Source: Ryuthela nishihirai
Taxonomy: Eukaryota; Arthropoda; Arachnida; Araneae; Heptathelidae
Length of the DNA: 64,000 nucleotides
Assembly (NCBI GenBank): GCA_038380435.1
Contig: JAWZYU010000010.1
Coordinates: forward strand, 44,054,135 to 44,118,134
Direction: 5' to 3'
The notes beneath the pieces are model-generated. The model had not been told where the DNA came from. It did not search any database and saw nothing but the letters and a program-made list of their open reading frames with translations. Positions 32,369-43,591 of the stretch are shown here, piece after piece; within the stretch, counting starts at the first letter, position 1; the number at the start of each line of letters is the position of its first letter. Made by a program: the position numbers and the translations under genes.

Positions 32369-32431
32369 CTTTGTGGAATCGGAAGTCTGTTGACCATAGG
32401 AACCGTTTGAAGGAGGGAATATGTCAAAAGC
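32369..32431 (-). CDS. slo2: Candidate 63-nt cassette exon of slo2
   Basis: Between acceptor GATACTCTACAG and donor GTCAGT (AAAG before it) lie 63 nt reading AFDIFPPSNGSYGQQTSDST plus K. It sits in the intron between exon 35002-34897 (ends phase 0 after LAQ) and exon 27126-26954 (starts phase 0 with VCEHC), so inclusion adds 21 residues without shifting frame, just before RCK2. The vertebrate protein has no insertion here as far as I recall, so this would be an optional or lineage-specific exon. Splice-site quality is decent, but transcript support is unknown. Confidence 0.45.
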
Positions 32432-32479
32432 CTGTAGAGTATCAAAGTAAATGGACAATTTATGGACAATTTATTCAAG

Positions 32480-33260
32480 AAAAGGAAGGAATAATAAAAG
32501 GGGGAAGGGACATTGGCACATTACTGTTTTAATTCTTAAAGAAACTTTTTTGTTGATTAAGAAAAAGTGATTTTGGTATTTCACTAAATATATTGTGCTC
32601 AAATATTCACTGTTTGGGATTTATTAGTTATTTGGAATTAAGAATTATGTATGAAAATAAAAAGTCGGTTATTTTAAACTATTCATAAAGAATACAGAGA
32701 GAACAAAATTACTTTTACTGATAAATAAAAAAAAATTATTTATTTTAAAAAAGTTAAAATACTGAAATAAGTTAATATTACAATTGACTTAATAGTCCAT
32801 TATATCTAGCCATAAGATAGGTTTTTAAAATTAGTTTGTTTATTAAATAGTCATGAAATTGGCTACATTTTGTAAACAGTTTGCAGAATTTTATTGATTA
32901 AATTTATGTTAACCAACAAGTATATTAACACAGTTTCTTTTTTACACAAATAAATTTTATCCGGAAAAGTATCGTCTAAATGCACTTTATTGAATCCACT
33001 AAATGAACCGACATACCGCTTTAAATGGATTAATTTTAACGATCATAAAACATCTTAATTTCTATATTTTGTAAATAAGAAACACATTAAAGGCATGATT
33101 AAATTAATTGCAAATTTAAATGTAATTTTACCACTGAACTTTCAGTGGTATACTCGGAGAAAAACATTGGAAGAAGATAAGATGTGGGACTGGGGGCGCG
33201 GTTTTATTGAAAGATGGATGAGGGGAGATTATTTCGAGCCACAGCTTAGGACCTTGATAT
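32480..33260. other. slo2 intron, very AT-rich, no feature seen
   Basis: Only a 10-bp hairpin (TACCACTGAA, about 33129-33150). Confidence 0.5.
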
Positions 33261-33264
33261 AGAG

Positions 33265-33932
33265 ATTGGGTTGAGATTTTTTATTTCTGAGCAGTACTTT
33301 TTTGCACACAATGGGCTAAATGACCAGGTCAAAACGACCCCAAGGGCTGAGAGAAGGTTGGGGGAAAGGGATCCACTGGGGAGCTTTAGGAGATAAATGA
33401 TAGCCTCTCGTCAAGGCTATCTAATGTGTTCTTTAACGTGAAGGGTACGGCTCTCCACACACGGAGCTACTGTTTAATTTCCTAGCCTGGGGCGGGAGTG
33501 GCTGAGTCGGTAGCGCGACGGGATCGTAATCTACAGTTCCCAAGTTCGAATCCCAGCCGGGTAAGCGTTGAGATTTATGTCTGCAAAACTCCCCCCCTTG
33601 CTAAAGTCAGTAGATGACACAGATGGGCTTGGAACGACTGCCGTCGTCGGAATGGACGTTAAGTCATGACTCCGTGTGCTGGAGAACCATACCTTGTGCA
33701 CGCTAAAAAACACTGGATGGTGTTGACGAAAGACTACCCTCTGTTTACCAACAGCTTTTCCAGTGGGACTTCTCACCCAACCTTCTATGAGCCCTCAGGG
33801 TTCTTTGTAACCTGGACATTTAGCACATTGTGTGCAAAAATGTGCAGCTCATAGGTAAAAGAACCCAACCCAACTTATCATCCGATGGACGACAGCCTTT
33901 CCAAGCCCATCGGTGTCCCCTACTGACCGATG
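33265..33932 (-). mobile_element. SINE family A copy split by a second SINE A
   Basis: 3' part 33265-33487 in minus orientation; its remaining part (ATCCGATGGACGACAGCCTT...CCCCTACTGACCGATG) reappears at 33873-33932. Between them lies a plus-oriented copy. Confidence 0.8.
33488..33872 (+). mobile_element. SINE family A copy inserted in an older SINE A
   Basis: Head GGGGCGGGAGTGGCTGAGTC, tail AGGTAAAAGAACCCAACC. Both copies are diverged, so the nest is old. Confidence 0.82.
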
Positions 33933-34896
33933 ATAGCACGGTTAGTTTGGTCTAGGGAGTTCTAGAGTTTGGAGGGTTATAAAATCTATTGGTGGTTCAT
34001 TTGGAGAGGGAGGGTTTCTAGATTCTAATGGGATTCAAAATGTGTCAGATAGTAAAGAACTTTAAACACATCACTGCCTTTCCCATTATCCCTTTCCACG
34101 TATGCGTAAAAGTTTTGTGTAAAGGGTCCAAAACAGATTTTTTTTTGAATAAACAAATTTTCTATAATAATATACTGTATATGTAGGCGATTGTTAATGA
34201 TTGGGTGACTCTGAGAGGGGATCATGCTAATTCTAATATGATGCAGAAATGGTAAAGCTCTGAAAATTTGCACCTAGTGGTAATCAGGTCATAGATCTCG
34301 GGAAAAAATCCGAAATGTGACCTCCGATATGTCTTTTAAGGTCAAATGGAGGTTATATATAGAGTAAGTCTAAAAAGTTGATTTTGTGCGTGTGCGTTAG
34401 CGGGTGTCAGTTTGGATGCTGTAATTAATGTACTAGTTTCATTTAAGTCTGACACCTAGCGGTAAACCAATTGAATATAATGCTGAGGATTTAATGCCTT
34501 CACATGTGTATTGAGAGGAATATTGTTACTAGTAAACACTGATTTTATGAAATTGTAAAAGAGTCTTTTAGTAAGAATCAATTTATAATTTGTAATCAAG
34601 AAAAAATTAGTCATTGATTGGCCAAAAATATGGTTGGTCCATTTATTTTTTCAGTGAATTATTCAAGTATTATTTAATTCCTGTAAAATAATTGTTTTTT
34701 CTGTTAAATAAGTTCATTTATTTTTAAGTCTGGTTAATTCGAACTCCTTACATAGTATTCCTAAATGAACACTATTGAAACTTCTCTACAAAATGTAGGT
34801 TATTCTTAAAATAATTAGTGATATTAAAAAGTAAAAAAAAAAACATTGAATTCAGCAGTAGAGAATTAAATAAAGAATTTAGAAGTGAGAACATAC
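33933..34896. other. slo2 intron, AT-rich, no feature seen
   Basis: No recognised repeat or exon up to the donor of the next exon. Confidence 0.5.
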
Positions 34897-35002
34897 CTGT
34901 GCGAGTTGCAAACAACATAGTGATTTCTTTTCTTTGAGCAGATAGCACAATGTAGGGCTTACACCAACATACGGCGTAACTGGTGGAAAACCTTTCACTA
35001 TC
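34897..35002 (-). CDS. slo2: Slo2 potassium channel exon (GFPPVTPYVGVSPTLCYLL)
   Basis: Reads IVKGFPPVTPYVGVSPTLCY, then LLKEKKSLCCLQLAQ, matching the conserved (Y)VKGYPP..PYIGSSPTLCHLL segment that precedes RCK2 in KCNT channels. Acceptor TTATTTAACCAG, donor GTATGT. The first G completes Glu (GA+G). A SINE A lies 146 bp upstream of the acceptor. Confidence 0.94.
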
Positions 35003-35148
35003 CTGGTTAAATAAAAGGTAATTAAGCAGTGATCTTGGAAGTCAAATATCGAAACTAACACTAGACATGAACAAAGGATTAAATATAGAATTAAAAATTT
35101 AAAAATATTAAATTCGGTGCGCTAATACTTCTATTGTGGCAGTGAAGG

Positions 35149-35536
35149 GTCGGGGCGGGGGTGGCTCAGTCGCTAGCGCGCCAGGCTCGTAATCTGTAGT
35201 TCCCAGGTTCGAGTCCCAGCTGGGTCAGCGTTGAGATTTATCTCCGCAAAAATTCTCCGCCCTGCCCACGGTCAGTAGGGGACACCGATGGGCTTGGAAA
35301 GGCCGCCGTCCGTCGGATGGGACGTTAAGCCGTGGCCCCGTGTGCGGGAGAGACATACCCTGTGCACGTTAAAGAACACGCTGGATGGCCTTGAAGGGAG
35401 GCTATTATCTGTCTCCCAACAGCTGTTCCAGTGGGTCCCCTCCCCCAAACTTCTCTGAGCCTTCGGGGTCCATGTGACCTGGCCATTTAGCCCATGGTGT
35501 GCAAAAAAGTGCCGCTCAGAGGTAAAAGAACAACAA
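35149..35536 (+). mobile_element. SINE family A copy near a slo2 acceptor
   Basis: Near-consensus, 9-bp duplication CAGTGAAGG (35140-35148, 35537-35545). Antisense to slo2. Confidence 0.92.
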
Positions 35537-35639
35537 CAGTGAAGGTCAGTCTTGAATCATGTGCACAAAATAAGTGTTATAAAGTTAGTGTATTTTTAGG
35601 AATGTGATGATTTTGAATTAATTTTAGTGAACACTAACA

Positions 35640-36290
35640 GATTTACCCGGCGTTGCTCGGATCTGAAACTCTCTGAAATATAGATGGCATTCCCCACGTT
35701 GCAAGCTTTGGTTCGCATGCAGCTAATTATGATCATGAGCGTTCATGCTCTTCGACTACCCTCCTCCCACATTGATAAAAATTTTATCCCCCTCTTTTAG
35801 GGGAGGTCTGAAACTCTCCAAAGTATATAGTAGATGTCATTTCCCACTTCCATTCGCAAGCTTTCATTTGGCATAAAGCTAATTACGATCCATTCGTCCT
35901 CCTCTCCACGGTATAATCTTTTTTCTTTTCTTGGTGGGAAGTCGGAAATTCTCTAAAATTAGAGTAGATGTCATTCCCCATGGAATTATTGGAGAATCAA
36001 TCATTATCAGAAAATCATGGAATTATCTACGAGAGACACCGGTTTTTAACCGTTGTCCATGGGGATTTCGAGAAATTCAAACCCGGCCACTTCAGTTTTG
36101 ATTGCCCAGGTGGTTCGAACATTGTCTTCACCCAAGGAAGGAGTATAGGCTAAGTTCATTGCAAAGTTCGGTGCCTCTAGCTCTTACTGGGAGGCGACTA
36201 CATAAGCGGACAGATACACAAACAAACATACAAACAAACACACAAGCAAATGTTCTTCTTTATATATTAATTAAAGAAAATGAATAAAAA
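35640..36290. repeat. Unclassified TE-like segment with about 110-bp diverged tandem units
   Basis: Starts ATTTACCCGGCGTTGCTCGG. GATGTCATTCCCCA-like motifs recur three times (about 35685, 35848, 35968). Ends in an (ACAAACAAACAT)n-like tail, usual for LINE or related 3' ends. The phrase GAGACACCGGTTTTTAACCG is repeated at 36033 and 36699. CACCGGGTATATCTAG at 39690 may be an inverted relative of the left end. Confidence 0.5.
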
Positions 36291-37094
36291 AACTGCATGA
36301 ACCGATTAAGGCGTTTTGGAGTCTGATACTAAATGGAATCTCTAGATTTCACGAGTCACTATATGTCGCACACTACAGTTTTAGAAACTGTTATAAGACA
36401 TCCATATGCAACACACAGGGCGAACACAATCATAACGCAGAATTTATTATCTACAAATTCGATAATTTGTAGATACTTAGAGTTTAAAGATGATATATAA
36501 TTAATTGTTTGGTTAAATCGTACTTGAAATATGGAATTACACCTTGGGTTGGCACATATTACTGTAATATTAGCAAATTGATTTAAACTCAAAGCCGAGT
36601 TGTAAAATGTATGTTAAGGAAAAGAAAACGTAATAGTGTCAAACATTGATATTTTACCAGTTATTATTATGGATATTTTACCTAGTGGAATTATCTATGA
36701 GAGACACCGGTTTTTAACCGTTGCAGTCGATTTTTAACGGTTGTCTATGGGGATACACCAAGCAGTGATAATTTTTAAAGCAGTTAGAAAATTACATATG
36801 GATTGAGTTTTAATACATGTGTTAAAAAATTGGTCGGAACAAAATATAAAAATTTGCAGTTATATATAACATAAGATATAGTAATCAATAAATCTTGTTG
36901 AATCTTCTACTTAGAAAGACTGTTTCAAAAACATAACATTTACTTTGCACCAAAATTATTTAATTGTTGCCAGAAAACATAAATATGGGAAAAAAGTATC
37001 CCTAGATTTACTTTTTATAAATATATACAGAACAATGAAAATATTCAACTATATATTTTGTAAGATAAATATATTTTCATTATTTTTTTTTTAT
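36291..37094. other. slo2 intron, AT-rich
   Basis: Holds only a partial repeat of the 36033 motif at 36688-36760. Confidence 0.5.
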
Positions 37095-37800
37095 TTTGCT
37101 TGCTTTAAAATAAAAATTAATCTAAAAAATTTTCAAAATTCATATTTTCCTATATGCGCCCTAAAATGTAGAAAAGAAACCTCAAGTATATATCGATCAG
37201 TCACTGGGTTCGTTCGTATTCACTTCAAAGGAAGATAGGGCGCTGGTAATCTTGTTGAGTAGGTAAATCAGCGCCTATCTTCCTTCGACGTGAATACGAA
37301 TTCATTGACTGATTGCACCATCGATATGCTTTAGGGTGGGGCGGGGGTGGCTCAGTCGGTAGCGCGCCAGGCTCGAAATCTGTAGTTCCCAGGTTCGAGT
37401 CCCAGCTGGGTCAGCGTTGAGATTTATCTCCGCAAAATTCCCCGCCCTGCCCACGGTCAGTAGGGGACACCGATGGGCTTGGAAAGGCCGCCGTCCGTCG
37501 GATGGGACGTTAAGCCGTGGCCCCGTGTGCGGGAGAGCCATACCCTGTGCACGTTAAAGAACACGCTGAATGGCCTTGACGGGAGGCTACCATCTGTCTC
37601 CCAACAGCTGTTGCAGTGGGTCCCCTCCCCCGACCTTCTCTGAGCCTTCGGGGTCCATGTGACCTGGCCATTTAGCCCATGGTGTGCAAAAAAGTGCCGC
37701 TCAGAGGTAAAAACAACCCAACAATGCTTTAGGGTTCTTTCCTACATTTTAGGGCGCACATGGAAAGGCAGTTTTTTAAAAAAATTTTAATTAATTTATT
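37095..37800. repeat. Large inverted repeat (about 150-bp arms) with a SINE in the right arm
   Basis: Left arm about 37095-37240, right arm about 37250-37337 continued at 37724-37790. GCGCCCTAAAATGTAG and GGAAGATAGG...GCGCTG are mirrored. The SINE at 37338-37723 inserted after the palindrome formed. Confidence 0.8.
37338..37723 (+). mobile_element. SINE family A copy, near consensus
   Basis: 386 bp, perfect 12-bp duplication ATGCTTTAGGGT (37326-37337, 37724-37735). Confidence 0.95.
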
Positions 37801-37879
37801 TTGTTTGAATAAAAACACATACCTTCAGAAACTTTACATGATATATGACTCATAAACATCGACCACAATTTTCCTCCCC

Positions 37880-38530
37880 TTGTTTTTGGAGTCGTGTTTA
37901 AAGTAGCCCATGACCTTGGGGACGTCAGAAGCTTTAATTTCAGATATAACTCATCAAGGTCGACTCCCGCAAAATTTCCGTCCCCTTTTGGGGTGAGAGG
38001 ATCGGAAGATATAGTAAAAGAACAACTTTCAAATTTTCTTTTTTTTAAAGGGCAAGAAAGCAAGGGGCGTTTAAATTTTGATAACCATAACCGTTTCCTC
38101 GTCACAAGATTTTATTTGACATATAACGTGTTACGGTCGGCCCTCGCTTTCGAAAGATATACACAGTTTTCCCTAAATTAAAGAACATCCCTATATTATA
38201 TCAATGGGAAGCTAAAGTCAAATCTCTATAACGTCGTCTAAGTTTTTTAATTTTCAAAAGTGTGACAGGAGATAAAATCTCAATCAAATAAATCAATATC
38301 TTGATTTTCAAAATATTCGTTCAGTATTTAATGAGTTATGGAAGTTTGAATATTTAACGATAACAACGCCAACAAAAACTTCACTAACAAAAACTGATTT
38401 TAGAAGTTAATTAAACCTTAGTAATTTTTTTTTTACTTTTTTTACTTTTTCAAAGTGTTTAATAAAATGTGCATTTTAGAAGTTTGTGTAAAGAATTTTT
38501 TCACTATTCATCAGTTTTGTACAAGTTTAT
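37880..38530. repeat. Left part of a complex repeat, inverted relative to the 187-bp units
   Basis: 38170-38400 is an inverted, diverged copy of 38515-38760 (shared CTAAATTAAAGAAC, ATGAGTTATGGAAGTTTGAA). 38105-38165 also resembles 38850-38910 in direct orientation (ATTTGACATATAACGTGTTAC-like). Unknown family. Confidence 0.7.
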
Positions 38531-38533
38531 TAA

Positions 38534-39466
38534 GACTGGCATTGCTGTTGTCCAAAATTCAAACTTCCATAACTCATTGAATACTGACCGAATATTGTTG
38601 AAAAATCGAGATATTGATAAATTTGATTGCGATCGTCATCTTCTATCATATTAAAAAAAACAACAACTTCTTTCATAAGTTATAGAGCTTCGATGTTATC
38701 TACCTTTTGAATTAACATAGAGCTGTTCTTTAATTTATGGAAACCAGTGTAGTAGAACAATTCTAATCATATTTTTCGCTTTCTTTGGGGAAAGGGTATG
38801 GAAGGAGAAGGTATGGGAGAAATTTTTATAACCTGTGTCACTCATTGTATCATAAATTTCATTTGACGCCATAGCACGTTACTTTTGTCTCTCCCTTTGG
38901 GAAGATATAGTACAACAATCGTTTGCGCTATATCTTCTTTCTTTTCTGTTTACTTCATTTGCAAGGCATGACTTAAAAGATTTTAATTAATTTCATGCTG
39001 TTGTTGCTTTTTGGTGGTTATCACGGTGTTCAGAGGTTTTTAACCTCTGAACACCGTGACTGGCATTGCTGTTGTTCAAAATTCAAACTTCCATAACTCA
39101 TTGAATACTGACCGAATATTGTTGAAAACTCGAGATATTGATAAATTTGATTGTGATCGTCATCTTCTATCATATTAAAAAAAACAACAACTTCTTTCAT
39201 AAGTTATAGAGCTTCGATGTTATCTACCTTGTGAATTAACATAGATACAATGATTCATTGAAACTTTCCATAACTCATTGACTGGCATTGCTGTTGTTCA
39301 AAATTCAAACTTCCATAACTCACTGAATACTGACCGAATATTGTTGAAAAATCGAGATATTGATAAATTTGATTGTGATCGTCATCTTCTATCATATTAA
39401 AAAAAACAACAACTTCTTTCATAAGTTATAGAGCTTCGATGTTATCTACCTTTTGAATTAACATAG
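38534..39466. repeat. Three copies of a 187-bp unit with a perfect stem-loop at one junction
   Basis: Units 38534-38720, 39058-39244 and 39280-39466 are almost identical (GACTGGCATTGCTGTTGT...GTGAATTAACATAG). The second starts at a perfect 18-bp hairpin (39021-39038/39042-39059, TCACGGTGTTCAGAGGTT). Confidence 0.92.
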
Positions 39467-39703
39467 AATTTATCCCTGAATCATTAAATGGGATTAATTT
39501 CTTTATTTTCGGAGTTGGAAACACTGCATTTAATCGTTTCTCCTTATTACAGCACCAACGTATATACGTATTGAATATGTGCTAAGGGGTTGGGGGGAGC
39601 AGGGGGTTGTACTCATAAAACTAATTTTTAAAGCTGTGATAATCAGAAGGTGCAAATTGTAACTTAAAAGTGAGACCCAGATTGCACCGGGTATATCTAG
39701 TTG

Positions 39704-39785
39704 TTTTGGGTTGTTTTACCTATGAACGGCCCTTTTTTGCATACAGTGGCTGAACAGTTGAGAGAAATTTGGGGGAGGGGACCTG
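39704..39785 (-). mobile_element. SINE family A fragment
   Basis: Only GGGTTGTTTTACCTATGAAC and the GAGAGAAATTTGGGGGAGGGG segment survive. Confidence 0.65.
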
Positions 39786-39994
39786 TCGTGCACCTGTGCC
39801 AAATGTGATGGGCTTGGCCAAATGTCATGGCTGCCGGAGGACGATGAATTAGTCATTTGATAACCTTCACCTTTATTTCGGTGAAATCACAGGTTCGCGG
39901 TTGTTACACCCATACCGACGTATGACTCAGATTTGCTGCGCCAAGTGATGTACAGAAATATGTCCAAAAATTCATGCACGAGAGTTGTATAAGG

Positions 39995-40379
39995 GTTGGG
40001 TTGTTTTACCTTTGAGCGGCACTTTTTTGCACACCATGGGCTGAATGGCCAGGTCACATGGACCCCGAAGGCTCAGAGAAGGTTGGGGGAGGGGACCCAC
40101 TGGAAGAGCTGTTGGGAGACAGATGGTAGCCTCCCGTCAAGGCCATCCAGCGTGTTCTTTAACGTGCACAGGGTATGACTCTCCCGCACACGGGGCCACG
40201 TCTTAACGTCCCATCCGACGGACGGCGGCCTTTCCAAGCCCATCGGTGTCCCCTACTGACCGTGGCAGGGCGGGGAATTTTTGCGGAGATAAATCTCAAC
40301 GCTGACCCAGCTGGGACTCGAACTTGGGAACTAGAGATTACGAGCCTGGCGCGCTACCGACTGAGCCACCCCCGCCCCA
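39995..40379 (-). mobile_element. SINE family A copy, near consensus
   Basis: Perfect 14-bp duplication AGAGTTGTATAAGG (39981-39994, 40380-40393). Confidence 0.95.
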
Positions 40380-40603
40380 AGAGTTGTATAAGGACCACAT
40401 AGTTTATTCGTACTATATACAATCAGGTACTGGGGATGCGCTAGACTCCGTAGGCCTTTGCTGCTGCAAACAATTATACAATGAGGTGGAGAACAGCACT
40501 TTGCAGATTCTCGCTTTAACGACCTCAAACTGGGCGAAAGGATATCTAATCTTTGTCTACACTGTGGTTCACGCAGAACTGTATTTGATTCAACAAGAAT
40601 CTT

Positions 40604-40827
40604 GATTCTCACATAGAATCGAACCCTTTCCTTACGGTTTTTCTTTGAGTAAGAGCAGCGTCCCTTGACGCATGTTCAAACGTCCTTCCCATTTGACCGC
40701 GACGCTCAAGACTCTGATTCTCACATATAATCTAACCCTCTCTTTAAGGGTTTCGTTTGAGTAAAAGTGACGCTCTGTGACGCGTATTCAAACGTCCTTC
40801 CCGTCTGACCACTACGCTCAAGACTGT
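40604..40827. repeat. 112-bp tandem duplication
   Basis: Units 40604-40715 and 40716-40827 start GATTCTCACATA and end CGCTCAAGACT; about 80-85% alike by eye. Confidence 0.85.
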
Positions 40828-40899
40828 CCTTTCCTTCTTTCGCGTCCCGTCTCTCGCATTCACACTCGCACCCCAGGCTAGTTGTAAAAGGCCATAAAA

Positions 40900-41436
40900 A
40901 TATCCGAACACTATGGTTGATTACAGAATTCAGAAAAAATATCTGGCAACGATTTTTTTAGAAATTAGTGATCTGGTAACCTTCGTGTCACGTGATTACA
41001 GAATTCAGGAAAAATATCTGGAGCGTGTACAGCAACTATACACGCTCCAGTTTGCTGTGAACGGTAACTGCACACGCTCAATATTTCTATGAGTGGGTCC
41101 ACACGATCTAGGTTTTTGTGAACTCACACGATCCAATGTGCTGTGAACATTAAACGCAACCGTTCCAGTTTGCTGTGAACGGTAACTGCAGAAGCTCCAT
41201 ATTCATTGCATTATATATTCATACGCATTACATATATTAAAAAAAATACCCGAACACTATAGTTGATTACAGAATTCAGAAAAAATATCTGGCAAAGATT
41301 TCTTTAGAAATTAGTGATCTGGCAACTTTCGTGTACGTACCCGAATGTTGCCAGATCACTAATTTCTAAAAAACTCGTTGCTAGATATTTTTTTCTAAAT
41401 TCCGTAATCAACCATAGTGTTCGGATATTTTTTTGA
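40900..41436. mobile_element. Foldback/TIR element with duplicated left end
   Basis: ATCCGAACACTATGGTTGAT...GAAATTAGTGATCTGGCAAC occurs at about 40907-40985, again at 41233-41328, and inverted at 41345-41434. 41021-41050 adds a hairpin (CTGGAGCGTGTA), and AGTTTGCTGTGAACGGTAAC is repeated (41049, 41166). No transposase seen. Confidence 0.75.
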
Positions 41437-41439
41437 GCG

Positions 41440-42131
41440 GCTGTACGTACATATACAGGTATATACATCATATTTCATTCATTTCTTTATTCATTTGATT
41501 AATTTATTCAGCTAAAAATATCATTTTTTCATTTAAAAAAATTTGATAGTAAAAATTATACAATGAAAGTTATATGCAAACATATAAAAAACCACAAGTT
41601 ACATTTCAGTTTGACATCTGAAGCTACTGTAAGATGTTTATTATGTTTCATATTAGGTTGCACATTTTCATCAACAATAATATTTAAATGACGGATAATA
41701 GCTTAGGTCTGCCCTATGGTAGAATAGCTTAGGTCTGCCCCATGGTAGAAATATGGCATGAAAAGAGATTTTTCAACACTAATTTCTAAGTGCCCTTTAT
41801 TTAAGGTGACCTACCGTACTGCTTGGAGATTATTTGTACTATCCTATTTGCGTATACTGTTTCCTTGTGTTTTCTTCTTTGTACTGCTTTCAACAAAAAA
41901 AATTCATTATTTTTTTTGCTATTTGTCACTGGTAAATAATGTGTATTTAATCAAGCAGATTTTTATTGCGATAAATTGTTCAGGATAATTTATTTTCAAG
42001 CAACACTGACAAAAATATCGCGCAACTTTTTTTATCAGGCACTAAAGGGTCAAATTGACCAATATACTGCTTTCATGCATCAATGTACTACTTTCGCTCT
42101 TCAGAAATCTAGTCTTCTTAATTTATTAAAA
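41440..42131. other. slo2 intron, AT-rich, one small tandem repeat
   Basis: AATAGCTTAGGTCTGCCC is duplicated at about 41696-41750; otherwise unassigned. Confidence 0.55.
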
Positions 42132-42133
42132 TA

Positions 42134-43439
42134 CAGGGTGATCAAAAAGTCTCTGTGCATCTGATGAGGAATACCCGTGCCATTACAATGAACGTTCAAA
42201 TTGTGTATAGTGCGTCTCGAGACATTTAGGGACACCTGATGGCGTTAGTGTGACGTTACTGGGAGAAACACGGTCGCGGTCTCATGCCTGTCAAGCAGTC
42301 AGGCACTGTAGGCTTGCGTTGTGGCAATGATGTTATCTGCTGAGGAGCGTACGTTCCTTGTGGAACACGTGTTTTGCTGTGGCAGAGAATACACACAAGA
42401 CGTTCAACAACGAATCCAGGCACAGCTTCCGGAAACCAAGGTGCCCCATCGTAATGTAGTGAGGCAGTTGATTCAGAAATTCCGGGAAACCAGTTCCGTG
42501 TGTGTGACACGGCCAGATCCGGTAGGCCATAAACACTGACAGAGGAGAAAGTGTTGGATATCGCAGACCTCATGCTCCGAAGCCCGAAAAAGTCCATCAG
42601 GAGATTGTCACAGAAGGTTGGTGTTTCATGTGGCATGGCCCATACGGCTGTTAAAAATGCCTAGGCCTACACCCTTACAAAATCACATCCGTGCATGAAT
42701 TAAAACCTGCTGACAGTGGTAAGTGGAGTGTGTACAGACGGTGGTTTGTAGACTTTCTTGACCTTGAAGGAGAGGATATTTTGGATGTCACATTCTTCAC
42801 AGACGAGGCGTACTTCCATTTGTTGGGGTACGTATAAAGTCAAAACTCACGCCTCTGTCCTCACACAATCCCCATGAGTTCCACGAGTCACCACTGCATG
42901 ATCAGAAGATTGGTGTTTGGACTGGAATTTCATGTGGGCACATAGTCAGACCCATTTTTTTCTCTGAGACTGCCAACTCCCAACGATACTGTGACAATGT
43001 TCTTTATCCTTTCTTTACGAAAATATCAGAAGATGAACTTAACAGGGCCTACTTTCAGCAGGATGGCGCCACAGCCCACACATCGCATATGTCTATGGCA
43101 CTCTTACACAACGTGTTTGGGGACAGAATCATTTCGAAAAACATTTGGCCTCCAAGATCTCCGGATCTCTCCCTGCCCGATTTTTATCTCTGGGGTGCGA
43201 CGAAAAACTCCGTTTATTCAGACAATCCCCAAAAAATTGACGATTTGAAAACGGCCATCACAGAATATATTCGGAATGTGGACCGTGCTGCTGTGCTGAA
43301 TGACATCTTCCAGAACAAAGTTCGGCGTGTCACTAAATGTCTGGGGACGCATGGGACACACTTTCAACATTTATTGTAAATGTACAGGTATGAATCTCTC
43401 ATTCCTTATAAGGTTCACAGCTACTTTTTGATCACCCTG
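42134..43439 (+). mobile_element. Mariner-like transposon with near-complete transposase
   Basis: 17-bp terminal inverted repeats (CAGGGTGATCAAAAAGT at 42134-42150 and 43423-43439) flanked by TA. Transposase pieces: 42321-42539 helix-turn-helix (MLSAEERTFLVEHVFCCGRE...QLIQKFRETSSV), FFTDEAYFHL (about 42792), AYFQQDGATAHTSHMSMALL (about 43050) and WPPRSPDLSLPDFYLWGATK (about 43146-43205), then a C-terminal part to 43379. Frameshifts and stops separate the parts. Confidence 0.93.
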
Positions 43440-43591
43440 TATAATGATTTTTTTTTATATTGTAGCGTGTAAAATCTTTGAACTTTTGGAAATGGTCTCT
43501 CTTCGGACCGAAAGTGCCATCTCATTAACATAGATTGAAAAGTAGAAATTTTTATTAATAATTTGTGGTACATGGTAGAAATATGTACATA

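Noticed and set aside
36945..37238. 97-aa frame in AT-rich DNA
   Set aside because: Low-complexity I/K/F/N composition and overlaps a palindrome arm.
37791..38181. Opposing frames of about 100 aa
   Set aside because: They fall in the complex inverted repeat and have no recognisable domain or splice fit to slo2.
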